64,000 bases of DNA from Faecalibacterium sp. (GCA_022652735.1 JALCRP010000007.1:1-64000), one strand, 5' to 3'; shown: positions 7,614-16,310, numbered from the stretch's first letter. A program made the numbers and translations. Notes: generated by a model not told the origin, from the letters alone.

Positions 7614-9230
7614 TCAGCGCGCCGCGCCGGGCACAGCTTTGATAGACTGCTTGTCCCGATACATTTGGGCATCGGCCCGGCAGCGGGTATCCTCTAAAGA
7701 GGTATCATCCAGCGAAGGATCGAAAAAGGCATACCCGCAGGCCACGCGTACCGGCATGCTGTCGGCATGCCGGGCCATATTGAGATGCTCCTCGCTTTTG
7801 CGAAGCATTTGCAGCAGAGAGTCCAGCTGCTGGGGCGTACAATGCTCAAGCACCGTACAAAACTCATCGCCGCCGATGCGATAGCACCGGCCATACGGCT
7901 CAAATACATTGCGAATCAAAAGCGCCGCCTGCGAAAGGGCAGCGTCGCCCGCCGAATGGCCGTGTTCGTCATTGTGCAGCTTCAAATCGTTCAAGTCGAA
8001 CTCGACGATCGCCGTCGTGGGGGCTGGCTGATAGATTTGGGCGATGTCGTGATCGTAAGCGGCGCGGCTCAGCATGTCCGTCAGCGAATCATACAGCGCC
8101 ATCTGACGATAGATTTCGGCGGCTTTTCCGCGCTCGATCGACAGGACGGAATCCGACGCGCCCAGTACAGCCAGCAGGCAGGTATACAGCAAAAAGCTGA
8201 CCCCGCCGAAAAGATCGGTGATGTGCGCATGCGAATAAAAGGCAAACAGATCGGATAGAATCCCGACTGCCATGATCCCCAGCCCGATCAGATGAAAACG
8301 TACGGTACGGTCGATGCGGCCCTGCTGGATGCGAAGCAGCAGCACACACAAAAGATACAGGATCGAAAGGATAAGCACAATATGCGTGAACAAAACCGTC
8401 CGATGTAAATCGGCGAGGCCCGTAAACTGGCACAGCAGGCACACGGCCAAATTGACAAAGCTTAGAGCGCACAGCGCTTTCCAAGCCCAGTCGAGCTGCG
8501 CATGGAAGGTCTCTTTGATATACAGCACAAACGGAACTGGCAGCAAAAGCAAAAATAAGAAAGCGGCGTTTGTAGCGGCCAGCCGATTTTTAATCAGCAA
8601 CGCGGCAGCATCCGTTTCGTTGGCTACCCAAAGCCCCAGCAGAATCGAACAGACGCCCAGATGGCCCAGCCCGCTGTATTTTGTGGCTCTGCGGGTGACG
8701 GTTTGCCAGTATAACAGCATGGTAACGCCGAGCACAAAGATGCAAATTCCCAACGAAAACGCCGGAAAAGAGCGGCGCAGCACATCCTGATAAATCGTCA
8801 GCCCGTTACCACAGTAAAAGCTAACGCGCGTCAGCCGATCGTCATAAATCGGGCGCATTCGGATGGTAAGCGCATGGCCGCTTCCGCTTTGCGGCAGGCG
8901 CACGAAATTCCAGACAGAGCCTGTCGTATGGCCAAACACGCTGTCGGGCGGCACAAGGCGGTAGATCTCTTTGCCATCTTCTGAAATGTAAATTTCCTGA
9001 TGATTTGTGAAAAAGCACAGGAAATCTCCCTCGCCCAGCGTAGAAGGCGCCAGCGTAAAAACGGAAAAACCATCGGCATCCTGCCCGTCGGTATTGACAT
9101 CCATGCTTTGATAGCCGGACGCCACAGAAGAAAGCGAGCTGCCCGCAAATAGGCAGGCGCCTGCAATCAAAATCACGGCGCAGGCCAGAACTGCAGCATA
9201 GAGGGCCGATATTTTCTTTTGTATTTGCAT
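7614..9230 (-). CDS. Membrane diguanylate cyclase (7TM sensor plus GGDEF)
   Basis: A 538-residue inner-membrane protein. It has one N-terminal helix (about 8-30), an extracytoplasmic region of about 140 residues, then about seven helices, the layout of 7TMR-DISM receptors. A C-terminal GGDEF domain starts with YDSLTDMLSRAAYD. The active-site loop IGGDEF (about residue 452) is intact, so it could make cyclic di-GMP. No RxxD inhibitory site is seen five residues before it. ATG 9230 is chosen over an upstream TTG because GGGGGTG sits six bases before it. The ligand and the c-di-GMP targets are unknown. A second GGDEF protein is at 30613-33006. Confidence 0.88.
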   Translation of the reverse strand: MQIQKKISALYAAVLACAVILIAGACLFAGSSLSSVASGYQSMDVNTDGQDADGFSVFTLAPSTLGEGDFLCFFTNHQEIYISEDGKEIYRLVPPDSVFGHTTGSVWNFVRLPQSGSGHALTIRMRPIYDDRLTRVSFYCGNGLTIYQDVLRRSFPAFSLGICIFVLGVTMLLYWQTVTRRATKYSGLGHLGVCSILLGLWVANETDAAALLIKNRLAATNAAFLFLLLLPVPFVLYIKETFHAQLDWAWKALCALSFVNLAVCLLCQFTGLADLHRTVLFTHIVLILSILYLLCVLLLRIQQGRIDRTVRFHLIGLGIMAVGILSDLFAFYSHAHITDLFGGVSFLLYTCLLAVLGASDSVLSIERGKAAEIYRQMALYDSLTDMLSRAAYDHDIAQIYQPAPTTAIVEFDLNDLKLHNDEHGHSAGDAALSQAALLIRNVFEPYGRCYRIGGDEFCTVLEHCTPQQLDSLLQMLRKSEEHLNMARHADSMPVRVACGYAFFDPSLDDTSLEDTRCRADAQMYRDKQSIKAVPGAAR

Positions 9231-9294
9231 CGACGGCACCCCCAAAAGAAGTTATACAATAAATTAAACTTTTGCAAGGATTTCCTTTAATTTC

Positions 9295-9323
9295 AGTATA
9301 TTCTTTCACTTTCTGAATTTCAA
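9295..9323 (-). promoter_or_regulatory. Promoter of the diguanylate cyclase gene
   Basis: TTGAAA and TATACT are separated by 17 bases on the minus strand, about 60 bases upstream of the start codon. Confidence 0.8.
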
Positions 9324-9446
9324 CCCTGAATAAAAGCGAAAAAAAGGATTTTTTGCCGTTTATATTTACGGCATAACAATACAATTTCTCATCTGGCGGC
9401 GCAGCGGGCTGTATACTCGAAATTTGCCGGCAAAGTGTATACAGGC

Positions 9447-9475
9447 TTGACGCCGCCGCACGGAATCGCTATCTT
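9447..9475 (+). promoter_or_regulatory. Promoter of the yjdF leader
   Basis: TTGACG and TATCTT are separated by 17 bases; TATAAG just downstream is an alternative -10. It gives a leader of about 200 bases containing the riboswitch-like RNA. Confidence 0.65.
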
Positions 9476-9560
9476 ATAAGACAGAAAACGCCCCGTGGCG
9501 CATAAGAAAGGAGAAGAAGAACCGTTTGTCCGGCGCACAGCCGGCACTAAACAAAAACAT

Positions 9561-9651
9561 GCGGAGATAAAAACACGTCCCGGTAGGTAGTCCGGGAGCA
9601 GCCCGTTTTGGGCTGCCAGTAACCTGCCTCCTTTGGTTGTCCGTTCTCCGC
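9561..9651 (+). promoter_or_regulatory. yjdF-type riboswitch RNA
   Basis: A closing stem GCGGAGA / TCTCCGC encloses two hairpins (CCCGG/CCGGG and GCAGCCC/GGGCTGC) and the unpaired GGTAGGTAG and AACCTGCC-type segments. It lies immediately upstream of a YjdF/DUF2992 gene. The yjdF RNA class is known to respond to azaaromatic compounds and typically controls this very gene. Assignment rests on architecture plus the neighbour, not on an alignment. Confidence 0.8.
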
Positions 9652-9679
9652 GCTTTATCGCAATAAGGAGGAAACTAAG

Positions 9680-10108
9680 ATGAAAAACGATCATGGCCGC
9701 TCTTCGCTGACGGTCCTGTTCGAGGACCCTTTCTGGGTTGGCATTTACGAGCGGGAAGAATACGGCCGCTATGAAGTAAGCAAAATCACCTTCGGCGCAG
9801 AGCCAAAGGATTGTGAAGTATATGCTTTTTTGCTGGAAAAGGGGAAAAGCCTGCGGTTCAGCCCGCCCATTAAGGGCACTGCGCCGGAAGAAAAACATAT
9901 CAACCCCAAACGCATGCGGCGCATCGCGCGCCGCGCCGCAGAGCAAACCGCAGGCATCGGAACAAAAGCCCAGCAGGCGCTGCAGCTTCAGCGCGAGCAA
10001 AGCAAAGAAGAACATCAGGTGCTTTCGCGCGCACAGCGCGCCGAACAGGCCGCGCGCCTGTACGAGCAAAAACAGCAAAAACGCCGGGAAAAACATAAGG
10101 GCCATTGA
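9680..10108 (+). CDS. yjdF: YjdF family (DUF2992) protein
   Basis: A 142-residue soluble protein. The N-terminal half (LTVLFEDPFWVGIYER, then a Lys/Pro segment) is the conserved DUF2992 region. The C-terminal half is a long charged helix rich in Arg, Gln and Glu (about 85-142), which may form a coiled coil or bind nucleic acid. Biochemical function is unknown; genes of this family are usually preceded by the yjdF riboswitch, as here. ATG 9680 follows AAGGAGG at 9665-9671. The PAP2 phosphatase gene starts 108 bases downstream and may be co-transcribed. Confidence 0.85.
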   Translation: MKNDHGRSSLTVLFEDPFWVGIYEREEYGRYEVSKITFGAEPKDCEVYAFLLEKGKSLRFSPPIKGTAPEEKHINPKRMRRIARRAAEQTAGIGTKAQQALQLQREQSKEEHQVLSRAQRAEQAARLYEQKQQKRREKHKGH

Positions 10109-10216
10109 AACGCCGCGCAGGCTGCGGCGAAAGCGATCTGGAATGGCCGCAACTGGGCAAGGAACAAAAGCCGCGCGTGGCCGCAAAGGCGAAAGCCCGG
10201 CGAAGGAGGAACGGCA

Positions 10217-10762
10217 ATGGCATGGGAATTTGCACTTTTGGATGCGATCCAAGCACATCTGCGGACGGCGGCGGGCGATTTCTGCATGCCGCTGATTTCT
10301 GCGCTGGGCAATCATGGCCTGCTTTGGGTTGTGCTGGCGCTGGCGCTGCTCATCCCGAAAAAAACGCGGCGCACCGGCCTTGTGCTCTCGGCGGCGCTCG
10401 CGCTGGATTGGGGCCTGTGCAACGGCCTGCTAAAGCCGCTGGTGGCGCGCACCCGTCCCTATGACATCAACACCGCAATCCAGTTGATCGCGGCCAAACC
10501 GCATGATTATTCGTTTCCTTCGGGGCATACGGCGGCGGCGTTTACCGCGGTTTCGGCACTATGCCAATGCAAAAGCCGTCTGTTTTGGCCCTTTTTCGTA
10601 TGTGCGGGCCTGATCGCATTTTCACGGCTTTATCTTTACATGCATTTCCCGACGGATGTGCTGGCCGGGATCGTGCTGGGCTGGGGTTTTGGCTGGATGG
10701 GTGCAAAGCTTGTGGCATGGGGCGAAGCGGCGTATGCGGCCCGTGCGAAAGCGAAGCCGTAA
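10217..10762 (+). CDS. PAP2 superfamily membrane phosphatase
   Basis: A 181-residue membrane protein with about five helices. It carries all three phosphatase motifs: K73-x6-R80-P81, P101-S-G-H104, and S136-R with H143 and D147. The two histidines and Asp are the catalytic set of undecaprenyl-pyrophosphate or phosphatidylglycerol-phosphate phosphatases, acting on the outer face of the membrane. ATG 10217 follows AAGGAGGA with six-base spacing. Recycling of the undecaprenyl carrier is the most plausible role but the substrate is not determined by sequence. Confidence 0.85.
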   Translation: MAWEFALLDAIQAHLRTAAGDFCMPLISALGNHGLLWVVLALALLIPKKTRRTGLVLSAALALDWGLCNGLLKPLVARTRPYDINTAIQLIAAKPHDYSFPSGHTAAAFTAVSALCQCKSRLFWPFFVCAGLIAFSRLYLYMHFPTDVLAGIVLGWGFGWMGAKLVAWGEAAYAARAKAKP

Positions 10763-10819
10763 GCCGCCGGCGGCGTAAAAGGCTGCCGGACGGATTTTGT
10801 TTTGACGGCAAACGGTGGC

Positions 10820-10846
10820 CGCGGCGGGCCTTTTGCCCGCGCCGCA
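10820..10846 (+). other. Strong GC hairpin upstream of nrdG
   Basis: GCGGCGGGC and GCCCGCGCCGC-type arms flank a CTTTT loop, about 25 bases before the nrdG start. There is no T run, so it is more likely a processing or translation-affecting stem than a terminator. Confidence 0.4.
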
Positions 10847-10869
10847 CACCAAAAGGGAGATGACCTTGC

Positions 10870-11565
10870 TTGCTCATTTGTGGGTTGCAGAAGCTGACGC
10901 TGCTGGATTATCCGGAAAAAATGGCCTGTACGGTATTTACGGGCGGATGCAATTTCCGATGCCCGTTTTGCCATAACGCCTCGCTGGTTTTGCAGCCGGG
11001 GCGCGATGGTGTGATCCCGGAACAGGAGGTTTTCGATCTGCTCGAAAAGCGCCGCGGCGTATTGGACGGCGTGTGTGTAACAGGCGGAGAGCCTTTGCTG
11101 CAGCCGGATCTGGCGGCCTTTTTAGAGAAAATCCATCAGATGGGCTTTTTGGTTAAACTGGATACAAACGGCGCCTCGCCTGAGGCGCTGGCCGCGCTGC
11201 TGGAAGCGGGGCTTGCCGATTATGTGGCAATGGATTTGAAAAGCAGCCGCGAAACTTACGGCAAAGTGATCGGCGTGCCCGGCTATGATCCCGCGCCTGT
11301 CGAAAAAAGCGTGGCGCTTTTGCTGCGCGGCGGCGTCCCGTATGAGTTTCGCACCACAGCGGTGCGCGGCCTGCACACAAAAGCGGATTTTGCCGCAATG
11401 GCGGATTGGATCGCGGGCGCAGAGCACTACTATTTGCAGGGCTTTGTAGATTCCGGCGAGCTGATCGGCAGCGGGCTGGCCGCATTTTCCGCCGACGAGA
11501 TGCGGGAACTGCTGGGGATCGTCCGGGCGAAAGTGCCCTCTGCCGCGCTGCGCGGCGTGGAATAA
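10870..11565 (+). CDS. nrdG: Anaerobic ribonucleotide reductase activating enzyme (radical SAM)
   Basis: A 231-residue radical-SAM activase that uses S-adenosylmethionine and a [4Fe-4S] cluster to install the glycyl radical on NrdD. The cluster ligands are C27, C31 and C34 (CNFRCPFC, CX3CX2C). GGEP for SAM binding is at about residue 72. Its length and the N-terminal sequence before the cluster resemble the NrdG2 branch. The start is TTG 10870 behind GGGAGATG; no better in-frame ATG exists. nrdD follows 190 bases later with its own promoters and an intervening terminator, so the pair are neighbours but not necessarily one transcript. Confidence 0.88.
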   Translation: MLICGLQKLTLLDYPEKMACTVFTGGCNFRCPFCHNASLVLQPGRDGVIPEQEVFDLLEKRRGVLDGVCVTGGEPLLQPDLAAFLEKIHQMGFLVKLDTNGASPEALAALLEAGLADYVAMDLKSSRETYGKVIGVPGYDPAPVEKSVALLLRGGVPYEFRTTAVRGLHTKADFAAMADWIAGAEHYYLQGFVDSGELIGSGLAAFSADEMRELLGIVRAKVPSAALRGVE

Positions 11566-11583
11566 ACGGCAGAACTCTGCGCG

Positions 11584-11617
11584 AGGCGTCCGGGTAAAGG
11601 TACTCGGGCGCCTTTTT
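11584..11617 (+). terminator. Terminator of nrdG
   Basis: A 12-bp stem GGCGTCCGGGTA / TACTCGGGCGCC with G:T pairs is followed by TTTTT. Confidence 0.8.
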
Positions 11618-11641
11618 CTGCATCCACAATATTTATGTTTT

Positions 11642-11709
11642 TTGACAAAAACAGACAACTAGATATGGTATTTTTGCGCCTTGAATCTGCAAACTAAACA
11701 TGCTACTAT
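11642..11709 (+). promoter_or_regulatory. Tandem promoters of nrdD
   Basis: First, TTGACA and TATGGT at 11642-11669 with 16-base spacing. Second, TTGAAT and TACTAT at 11681-11709 with 17-base spacing. No clear NrdR box was seen. Confidence 0.7.
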
Positions 11710-11754
11710 CAAAACAATCGCAGATTTTGGTGATTCTTGGGAGGAGCAAGGCAC

Positions 11755-14127
11755 ATGTACAAGGTTGTAAAGAGAGATGGGAAAATTGTCGATTTTGAAC
11801 TGTCCAAGATCGGCGCGGCCATCAGCAAGGCATTCGACGCAAAGCAGACCCCGTATACTCGCGATATTATTGATCTGCTCAGCCTGAAGGTGACGGCAGA
11901 TTATGCCCCGAAGGTAAAGGACGGGCAGATTTCTGTCGAAGCGATTCAGGACAGCGTCGAAAAGGTGCTGAGCGCGGCCGGCTATGCGGAAGTCGCCAAA
12001 TGCTATATCCTGTACCGCAAGCAGCGCGAGAAGATGCGCAACCTGAAATCCACCATCCTCGATTACAAAGAGGTTGTGGATAATTATGTCCACGTCAAGG
12101 ATTGGCGTGTAAAAGAAAACTCTACGGTGACCTATTCCGTCGGCGGCCTGATCCTCTCAAACTCCGGCGCAATCACGGCGAACTACTGGCTTTCCGAAGT
12201 GTACGATGAGGAGATCGCCGGCGCACACCGCAATGCCGATCTGCACATCCATGATCTTTCCATGCTGACGGGCTATTGCGCGGGCTGGAGCTTAAAGCAG
12301 CTCATCAAAGAGGGGCTGGGCGGCATCCCGGGCAAGATTACCTCGGCCCCGGCAAAGCATTTGGCCTCGCTTTGCAACCAGATGGTCAACTTCTTAGGCA
12401 TCATGCAAAACGAATGGGCCGGCGCGCAGGCTTTTTCCTCGTTTGATACCTATCTGGCGCCGTTTGTCAAAGCCGACAATCTGAGCTATCAAGAAACGAA
12501 AAAGTGCATTGAATCCTTTATCTACGGCGTAAACACGCCGAGCCGCTGGGGCACACAGGCGCCGTTTACCAATATCACGCTGGATTGGACAGTGCCGAAT
12601 GACTTAGCCGAGCTGCCCGCTATCGTCGGCGGCAAGGAGATGCCTTTTTGCTATAAAGACTGCAAAAAAGAAATGGATATGGTGAACAAGGCGTTCATCG
12701 AGATCATGATCGAGGGCGACGCCGAAGGGCGCGGCTTCCAGTACCCGATCCCCACCTACTCCATCACGAAAGATTTCGATTGGGCTGATACCGAAAATAA
12801 CCGCCTGCTGTTTGAGATGACGGCCAAATACGGTACTCCTTATTTCTCCAACTACGTCAACAGCGATATGCAGCCGAGCGATGTGCGCAGCATGTGCTGC
12901 CGCCTGCGGCTTGATCTGCGCGAGCTGCGCCGCAAATCCGGCGGCTTCTTCGGCAGCGGCGAAAGCACCGGCTCCGTCGGCGTCGTTACTATCAACATTC
13001 CGCGCATTGCGTATCTTGCTGCGGACGAAAAGGAATTCTACGCCCGGCTGGATCACATGATGGATATTGCCGCGCGCAGCCTGAAAATTAAGCGCACCGT
13101 CATTACGCGCCTGTTAAACGAGGGCCTGTACCCGTATACGCGGCACTATCTCGGCTCGTTTGAAAACCACTTCTCCACGATCGGTCTGATCGGCATGAAC
13201 GAAGCTTGCCTGAACGCCAAATGGGTTCGGCAGGATCTTACACACCCCGAAGCTGTCGCCTTTACCAAGGATGTGCTGAACCACATGCGTACACGCCTTT
13301 CGGATTATCAGGAGGAGTACGGCGATTTGTACAACCTTGAGGCCACGCCGGCCGAATCGACGACCTACCGCCTTGCCAAGCATGACGTCGAGCGTTACCC
13401 CGACATCATCACGGCCTCCGAAAAAGGCAAAACGCCGTATTATACGAACTCGTCGCATCTGCCCGTCGGCTATACGGACGATATTTTCTCGGCGCTCGAT
13501 ATTCAGGATCAGCTCCAGACGCTGTACACCTCGGGCACGGTATTCCATGCCTTTGTGGGCGAGCGCCTGCCGGCTTGGAAATCCGCGGCCGAGTTGGTGC
13601 GCAAGATCGCCGAAAACTACCGCCTGCCGTATTATACCATCTCGCCGACTTATTCGATCTGCAAAAACCACGGCTATATTTCCGGCGAGCACTATACCTG
13701 CCCGCAGTGCGGCGAAAAAACAGAAGTGTACAGCCGCATTACCGGCTATTACCGCCCGGTGCAGAACTGGAACGATGGCAAGGCCGAGGAATTTAAGGAG
13801 CGCAAGCTGTATGACATCGGCGCTTCCCATTTAAGCCACCACGGCGCGCTGCCCACGCAGCCGCAAACCGCCGCGCAGCCCGCGCCCGCCCGCCCGGACG
13901 GCCTGTATCTCTTTACCACAAAAACCTGCCCGAACTGCCGTATGGCAAAGGGTATCCTCGATAAAGCCGGCATCTCGTATCAGGTAATCGACGCCGAAGA
14001 AAACCGTGCACTTGTCGAGCAGTACGGCGTCCGTCAGGCGCCGACGCTGATCGACGTGCGCCAGGGCAAGGCCGAGACGATCCCGAATGCATCAAACATC
14101 AAAAAGTTTGTCGAAAGCCGCTGCTGA
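11755..14127 (+). CDS. nrdD: Class III (anaerobic) ribonucleoside-triphosphate reductase with glutaredoxin-like tail
   Basis: A 790-residue oxygen-sensitive enzyme reducing ribonucleoside triphosphates to deoxyribonucleotides for DNA synthesis. An N-terminal ATP cone (about 1-90, VVKRDGKIVDFELSKI) gives allosteric control. The catalytic barrel follows. Near the end come a zinc site (SIC...CPQC) and the probable glycyl-radical segment RITGYY. After a Pro/Ala linker (about 700-712), the last ~76 residues form a glutaredoxin-like domain with CPNC at about 725-728 and a cis-Pro motif QAPTL. That tail probably supplies reducing equivalents in cis. ATG 11755 follows GGGAGGAGC; the in-frame TTG upstream overlaps the ribosome site. 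Confidence 0.93.
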   Translation: MYKVVKRDGKIVDFELSKIGAAISKAFDAKQTPYTRDIIDLLSLKVTADYAPKVKDGQISVEAIQDSVEKVLSAAGYAEVAKCYILYRKQREKMRNLKSTILDYKEVVDNYVHVKDWRVKENSTVTYSVGGLILSNSGAITANYWLSEVYDEEIAGAHRNADLHIHDLSMLTGYCAGWSLKQLIKEGLGGIPGKITSAPAKHLASLCNQMVNFLGIMQNEWAGAQAFSSFDTYLAPFVKADNLSYQETKKCIESFIYGVNTPSRWGTQAPFTNITLDWTVPNDLAELPAIVGGKEMPFCYKDCKKEMDMVNKAFIEIMIEGDAEGRGFQYPIPTYSITKDFDWADTENNRLLFEMTAKYGTPYFSNYVNSDMQPSDVRSMCCRLRLDLRELRRKSGGFFGSGESTGSVGVVTINIPRIAYLAADEKEFYARLDHMMDIAARSLKIKRTVITRLLNEGLYPYTRHYLGSFENHFSTIGLIGMNEACLNAKWVRQDLTHPEAVAFTKDVLNHMRTRLSDYQEEYGDLYNLEATPAESTTYRLAKHDVERYPDIITASEKGKTPYYTNSSHLPVGYTDDIFSALDIQDQLQTLYTSGTVFHAFVGERLPAWKSAAELVRKIAENYRLPYYTISPTYSICKNHGYISGEHYTCPQCGEKTEVYSRITGYYRPVQNWNDGKAEEFKERKLYDIGASHLSHHGALPTQPQTAAQPAPARPDGLYLFTTKTCPNCRMAKGILDKAGISYQVIDAEENRALVEQYGVRQAPTLIDVRQGKAETIPNASNIKKFVESRC

Positions 14128-14157
14128 AAGCACATCAAAGCAGTTTTTTTGGAAAAG

Positions 14158-14193
14158 TAAAAGCCGGGCAGAGCTTTCTGTCCGGCTTTTTTA
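14158..14193 (+). terminator. Terminator of nrdD
   Basis: AAAAGCCGGGCAGA / CTGTCCGGCTTTT stem with a GCTTT loop, then a T run. Confidence 0.88.
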
Positions 14194-14250
14194 TGTGCCC
14201 TCAAAATATGCTGCCTGCGCCCGGCTACGGCATTTTGCCGGGTACACGGC

Positions 14251-14282
14251 TTCCTTTTTGATAAAAGTTATAGTATACTATA
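14251..14282 (+). promoter_or_regulatory. Promoter with palindromic -10 region, MATE gene
   Basis: TATACT (14274-14279) lies within a perfect 14-bp palindrome TATAGTATACTATA (14269-14282). The -35 (TTCCTT) is weak at 17-base spacing. A weak promoter with a palindrome over the -10 suggests repressor or activator control. Confidence 0.5.
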
Positions 14283-14328
14283 TTTCTACGTGCCGCGGCT
14301 GGCACAGGGATGAGATGAGGAAAATCAC

Positions 14329-15747
14329 ATGAAAACGAATTTTTTGAAGAAGTATGTGGGAGATCGCGCCTTTTATAAAATGCTGCTGGTGCTGATTATC
14401 CCGATGGTGGTGCAGCAGGGCATCACCAATTTTGTCAGCCTGCTGGATAATTTGATGGTGGGCAGCCTTGGCACTGAACAAATGAGCGGCGTGGCTATTG
14501 TAAACCAGCTGTTTTTTGTATATAACCTTGCGATTTTTGGCGGCATTTCGGGCGTGTCGATTTTTGGCGCGCAGTTTTTCGGCATGGGCGATCATAACGG
14601 CATGCGCCATTCCATGCGCCTGAAACTGTATGTCGGCGTTTTGCTGACGCTGGTTTCCTCTGCCATTTTGGTGCTGCACGGCCCCGGCCTGATCGGATTG
14701 TACTTGAATAAGGATGTAAACGATCCGGCGGCGCTGGCGGCGACGATGGGCTATGCACAGGATTATCTCAAGGTGATCTTGTGGGGCTTTTTTCCCTTTA
14801 TGATGGTGCAGGTGTATGCGGGTACGCTGCGCGAAACGGGCGAGACCGTTGTGCCGATGCTGGCCAGCGTGGTGGCGATCCTTGTTAACCTGACGGGCAA
14901 CTATCTGCTGATTTTCGGCAACTTTGGCTGCCCACGTATGGAAGCGACTGGCGCGGCTATTGCCACTGTGGCATCCCGCTGGGTGGAAATGGCGATCGTG
15001 ATGCTGTATGCACATCGAAATTCCGTGCGCTTCCCATTTATGAAAGGGCTGTATGCCAGCCTGCGGGTGCCGGGCGTGCTGGTGCGCAAGGTGCTGATAA
15101 CCGGCTCGCCCCTGATGGTAAACGAGCTGCTTTGGGCGCTGGGCACTACTTTCATCAACCAAAACTATTCAACCCGCGGCCTGACGGTCGTGGCCGCCGT
15201 GAACATCACGGCTACTGTGTGGGATTTATTCAGCGTCATCATGTTCTCGATGGGCAATGCTGTCGCGATTCTGGTTGGGCAGGCGCTGGGCGCCGGCAAT
15301 GCCGAGCAGGCAAAGGATACCGACCGCAAGCTGCTGGCGTTTAATCTGGTGCTGCATATCGGTATCGGCCTGCTGCTGATTGCCACGGCGCCGCTGATTC
15401 CGCATCTATACAATACCGAGCCGGAAGTGCGCCGGCTGGCGATGCAGCTGCTGATGGTGGCGGGCGCTTCGCTGCCGATCCATGCGTTCATCCATGCCGC
15501 ATACTTTACGATGCGCTCCGGCGGCAAAACGATCGTGACGTTCTTTTTTGACAGTTTCTACACATGGGTGATCCCGGTGCCGCTTTCGTTTTTCCTGTGC
15601 CGCTATACGGGCATTCCGATCGTGGGCGCGTATGCGGCGGTACAGTTTATCGACGCCATCAAGCTGTGCATTGCGGTGCCGATGCTGAAAAGCGGCTTTT
15701 GGGCCAACAATGTCGTCGAGGATACCGAGCCGGAGCTGCCGGAATAA
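14329..15747 (+). CDS. MATE family multidrug efflux transporter
   Basis: A 472-residue inner-membrane exporter with about 12 helices in two homologous halves. Typical MATE signatures are the N-terminal PMVVQQGITNFVSLLDNLMVG, the TLRETGETVVP region after helix 5, and GNAVAILVGQALGAGN in the second half. It would couple Na+ or H+ entry to drug or metabolite export. ATG 14329 has a GAGGAAA ribosome site. It is flanked by terminators, so it is a single-gene unit; its promoter carries a palindrome that may be an operator. A second MATE gene is at 20823-22199. Confidence 0.9.
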   Translation: MKTNFLKKYVGDRAFYKMLLVLIIPMVVQQGITNFVSLLDNLMVGSLGTEQMSGVAIVNQLFFVYNLAIFGGISGVSIFGAQFFGMGDHNGMRHSMRLKLYVGVLLTLVSSAILVLHGPGLIGLYLNKDVNDPAALAATMGYAQDYLKVILWGFFPFMMVQVYAGTLRETGETVVPMLASVVAILVNLTGNYLLIFGNFGCPRMEATGAAIATVASRWVEMAIVMLYAHRNSVRFPFMKGLYASLRVPGVLVRKVLITGSPLMVNELLWALGTTFINQNYSTRGLTVVAAVNITATVWDLFSVIMFSMGNAVAILVGQALGAGNAEQAKDTDRKLLAFNLVLHIGIGLLLIATAPLIPHLYNTEPEVRRLAMQLLMVAGASLPIHAFIHAAYFTMRSGGKTIVTFFFDSFYTWVIPVPLSFFLCRYTGIPIVGAYAAVQFIDAIKLCIAVPMLKSGFWANNVVEDTEPELPE

Positions 15748-15758
15748 TAAAAATGCGC

Positions 15759-15803
15759 GCCGATGTGCAGGCGCCCCGGCAAAAAAGCGCATGGGGCATC
15801 GGC
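15759..15803 (-). terminator. Possible bidirectional terminator between convergent genes
   Basis: GCCGATG (15759-15765) pairs with CATCGGC (15797-15803), with an inner CCCC/GGGG pairing. On the minus strand it is followed by GCGCATTTTTATT. Confidence 0.45.
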
Positions 15804-15828
15804 ATATCGCCGCGCAGGCATAAAGTGT

Positions 15829-16251
15829 TCAGCCCTCGGGCGGGAAATCCTGCTGCAGCAGGTCGGCGAGGGTAACGCTGTCCATATAGGCGTTCATCAC
15901 TTTTTCCAGCCCTACCCAGAAAGGCAGCGTCCGGCAGGCGCTGTGGCGCGGGCAGAGGTTCGGCTGATCGCCGAGGCACGGAATTGGCACCAAGGCCCCT
16001 TCGATCGCGCGGATGATCTCGCCGGCTGTATAATCGGCCGGAAGACGCGTCAGGCGATAGCCGCCTTGGCTTCCGCGCTCGCTTTTGACAAGGTGCGCCC
16101 GCGCCAGTGGGGTAACGATCTGCTCCAAATATTTTAGGCTGATCTGTTGGCTTTCGCTTACTTCTTTCAAAGAAGTGCAGGCGCCCTGCTCGTGCAGGGC
16201 AAGCTCTTCCATCAGGCGCAGCGCATAACGGCTTTTTGCGGAAAACTGCAT
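15829..16251 (-). CDS. Rrf2 family transcriptional regulator
   Basis: A 140-residue winged-helix repressor. MQFSAKSRYALRLMEELA is the standard Rrf2 N-terminus, and QISLKYLEQIVTPLARAHLVKS is the recognition helix plus wing. Three cysteines, C92, C100 and C106, sit where IscR/RsrR/NsrR bind an Fe-S cluster, so it may sense iron-sulfur status, cysteine, NO or redox. ATG 16251 follows GGGGGATG. It diverges from a rhodanese gene 117 bases away, and a small palindrome overlaps its own promoter. This suggests autoregulation and control of sulfur handling. Confidence 0.87.
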   Translation of the reverse strand: MQFSAKSRYALRLMEELALHEQGACTSLKEVSESQQISLKYLEQIVTPLARAHLVKSERGSQGGYRLTRLPADYTAGEIIRAIEGALVPIPCLGDQPNLCPRHSACRTLPFWVGLEKVMNAYMDSVTLADLLQQDFPPEG

Positions 16252-16274
16252 GTTGCATCCCCCTCTTTGGAGAT

Positions 16275-16303
16275 AGTATAGCACAGAGAATCTCTTTTTT
16301 CAC
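16275..16303 (-). promoter_or_regulatory. Promoter of the Rrf2 gene with palindrome AGAGA-A-TCTCT
   Basis: GTGAAA and TATACT are separated by 17 bases on the minus strand. The 11-bp palindrome at 16285-16295 lies in the spacer, a good place for an autorepressor. Confidence 0.6.
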
Positions 16304-16310
16304 GGCGGCC

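Noticed and set aside
9389..10315. 308-residue minus-strand frame
   Set aside because: It runs antisense through the yjdF leader and gene, with no ribosome site and Cys/Phe/Arg-rich low-quality composition.
11642..11754. NrdR box ahead of nrdD
   Set aside because: No pair of sequences close to the NrdR consensus could be found around the two promoters.
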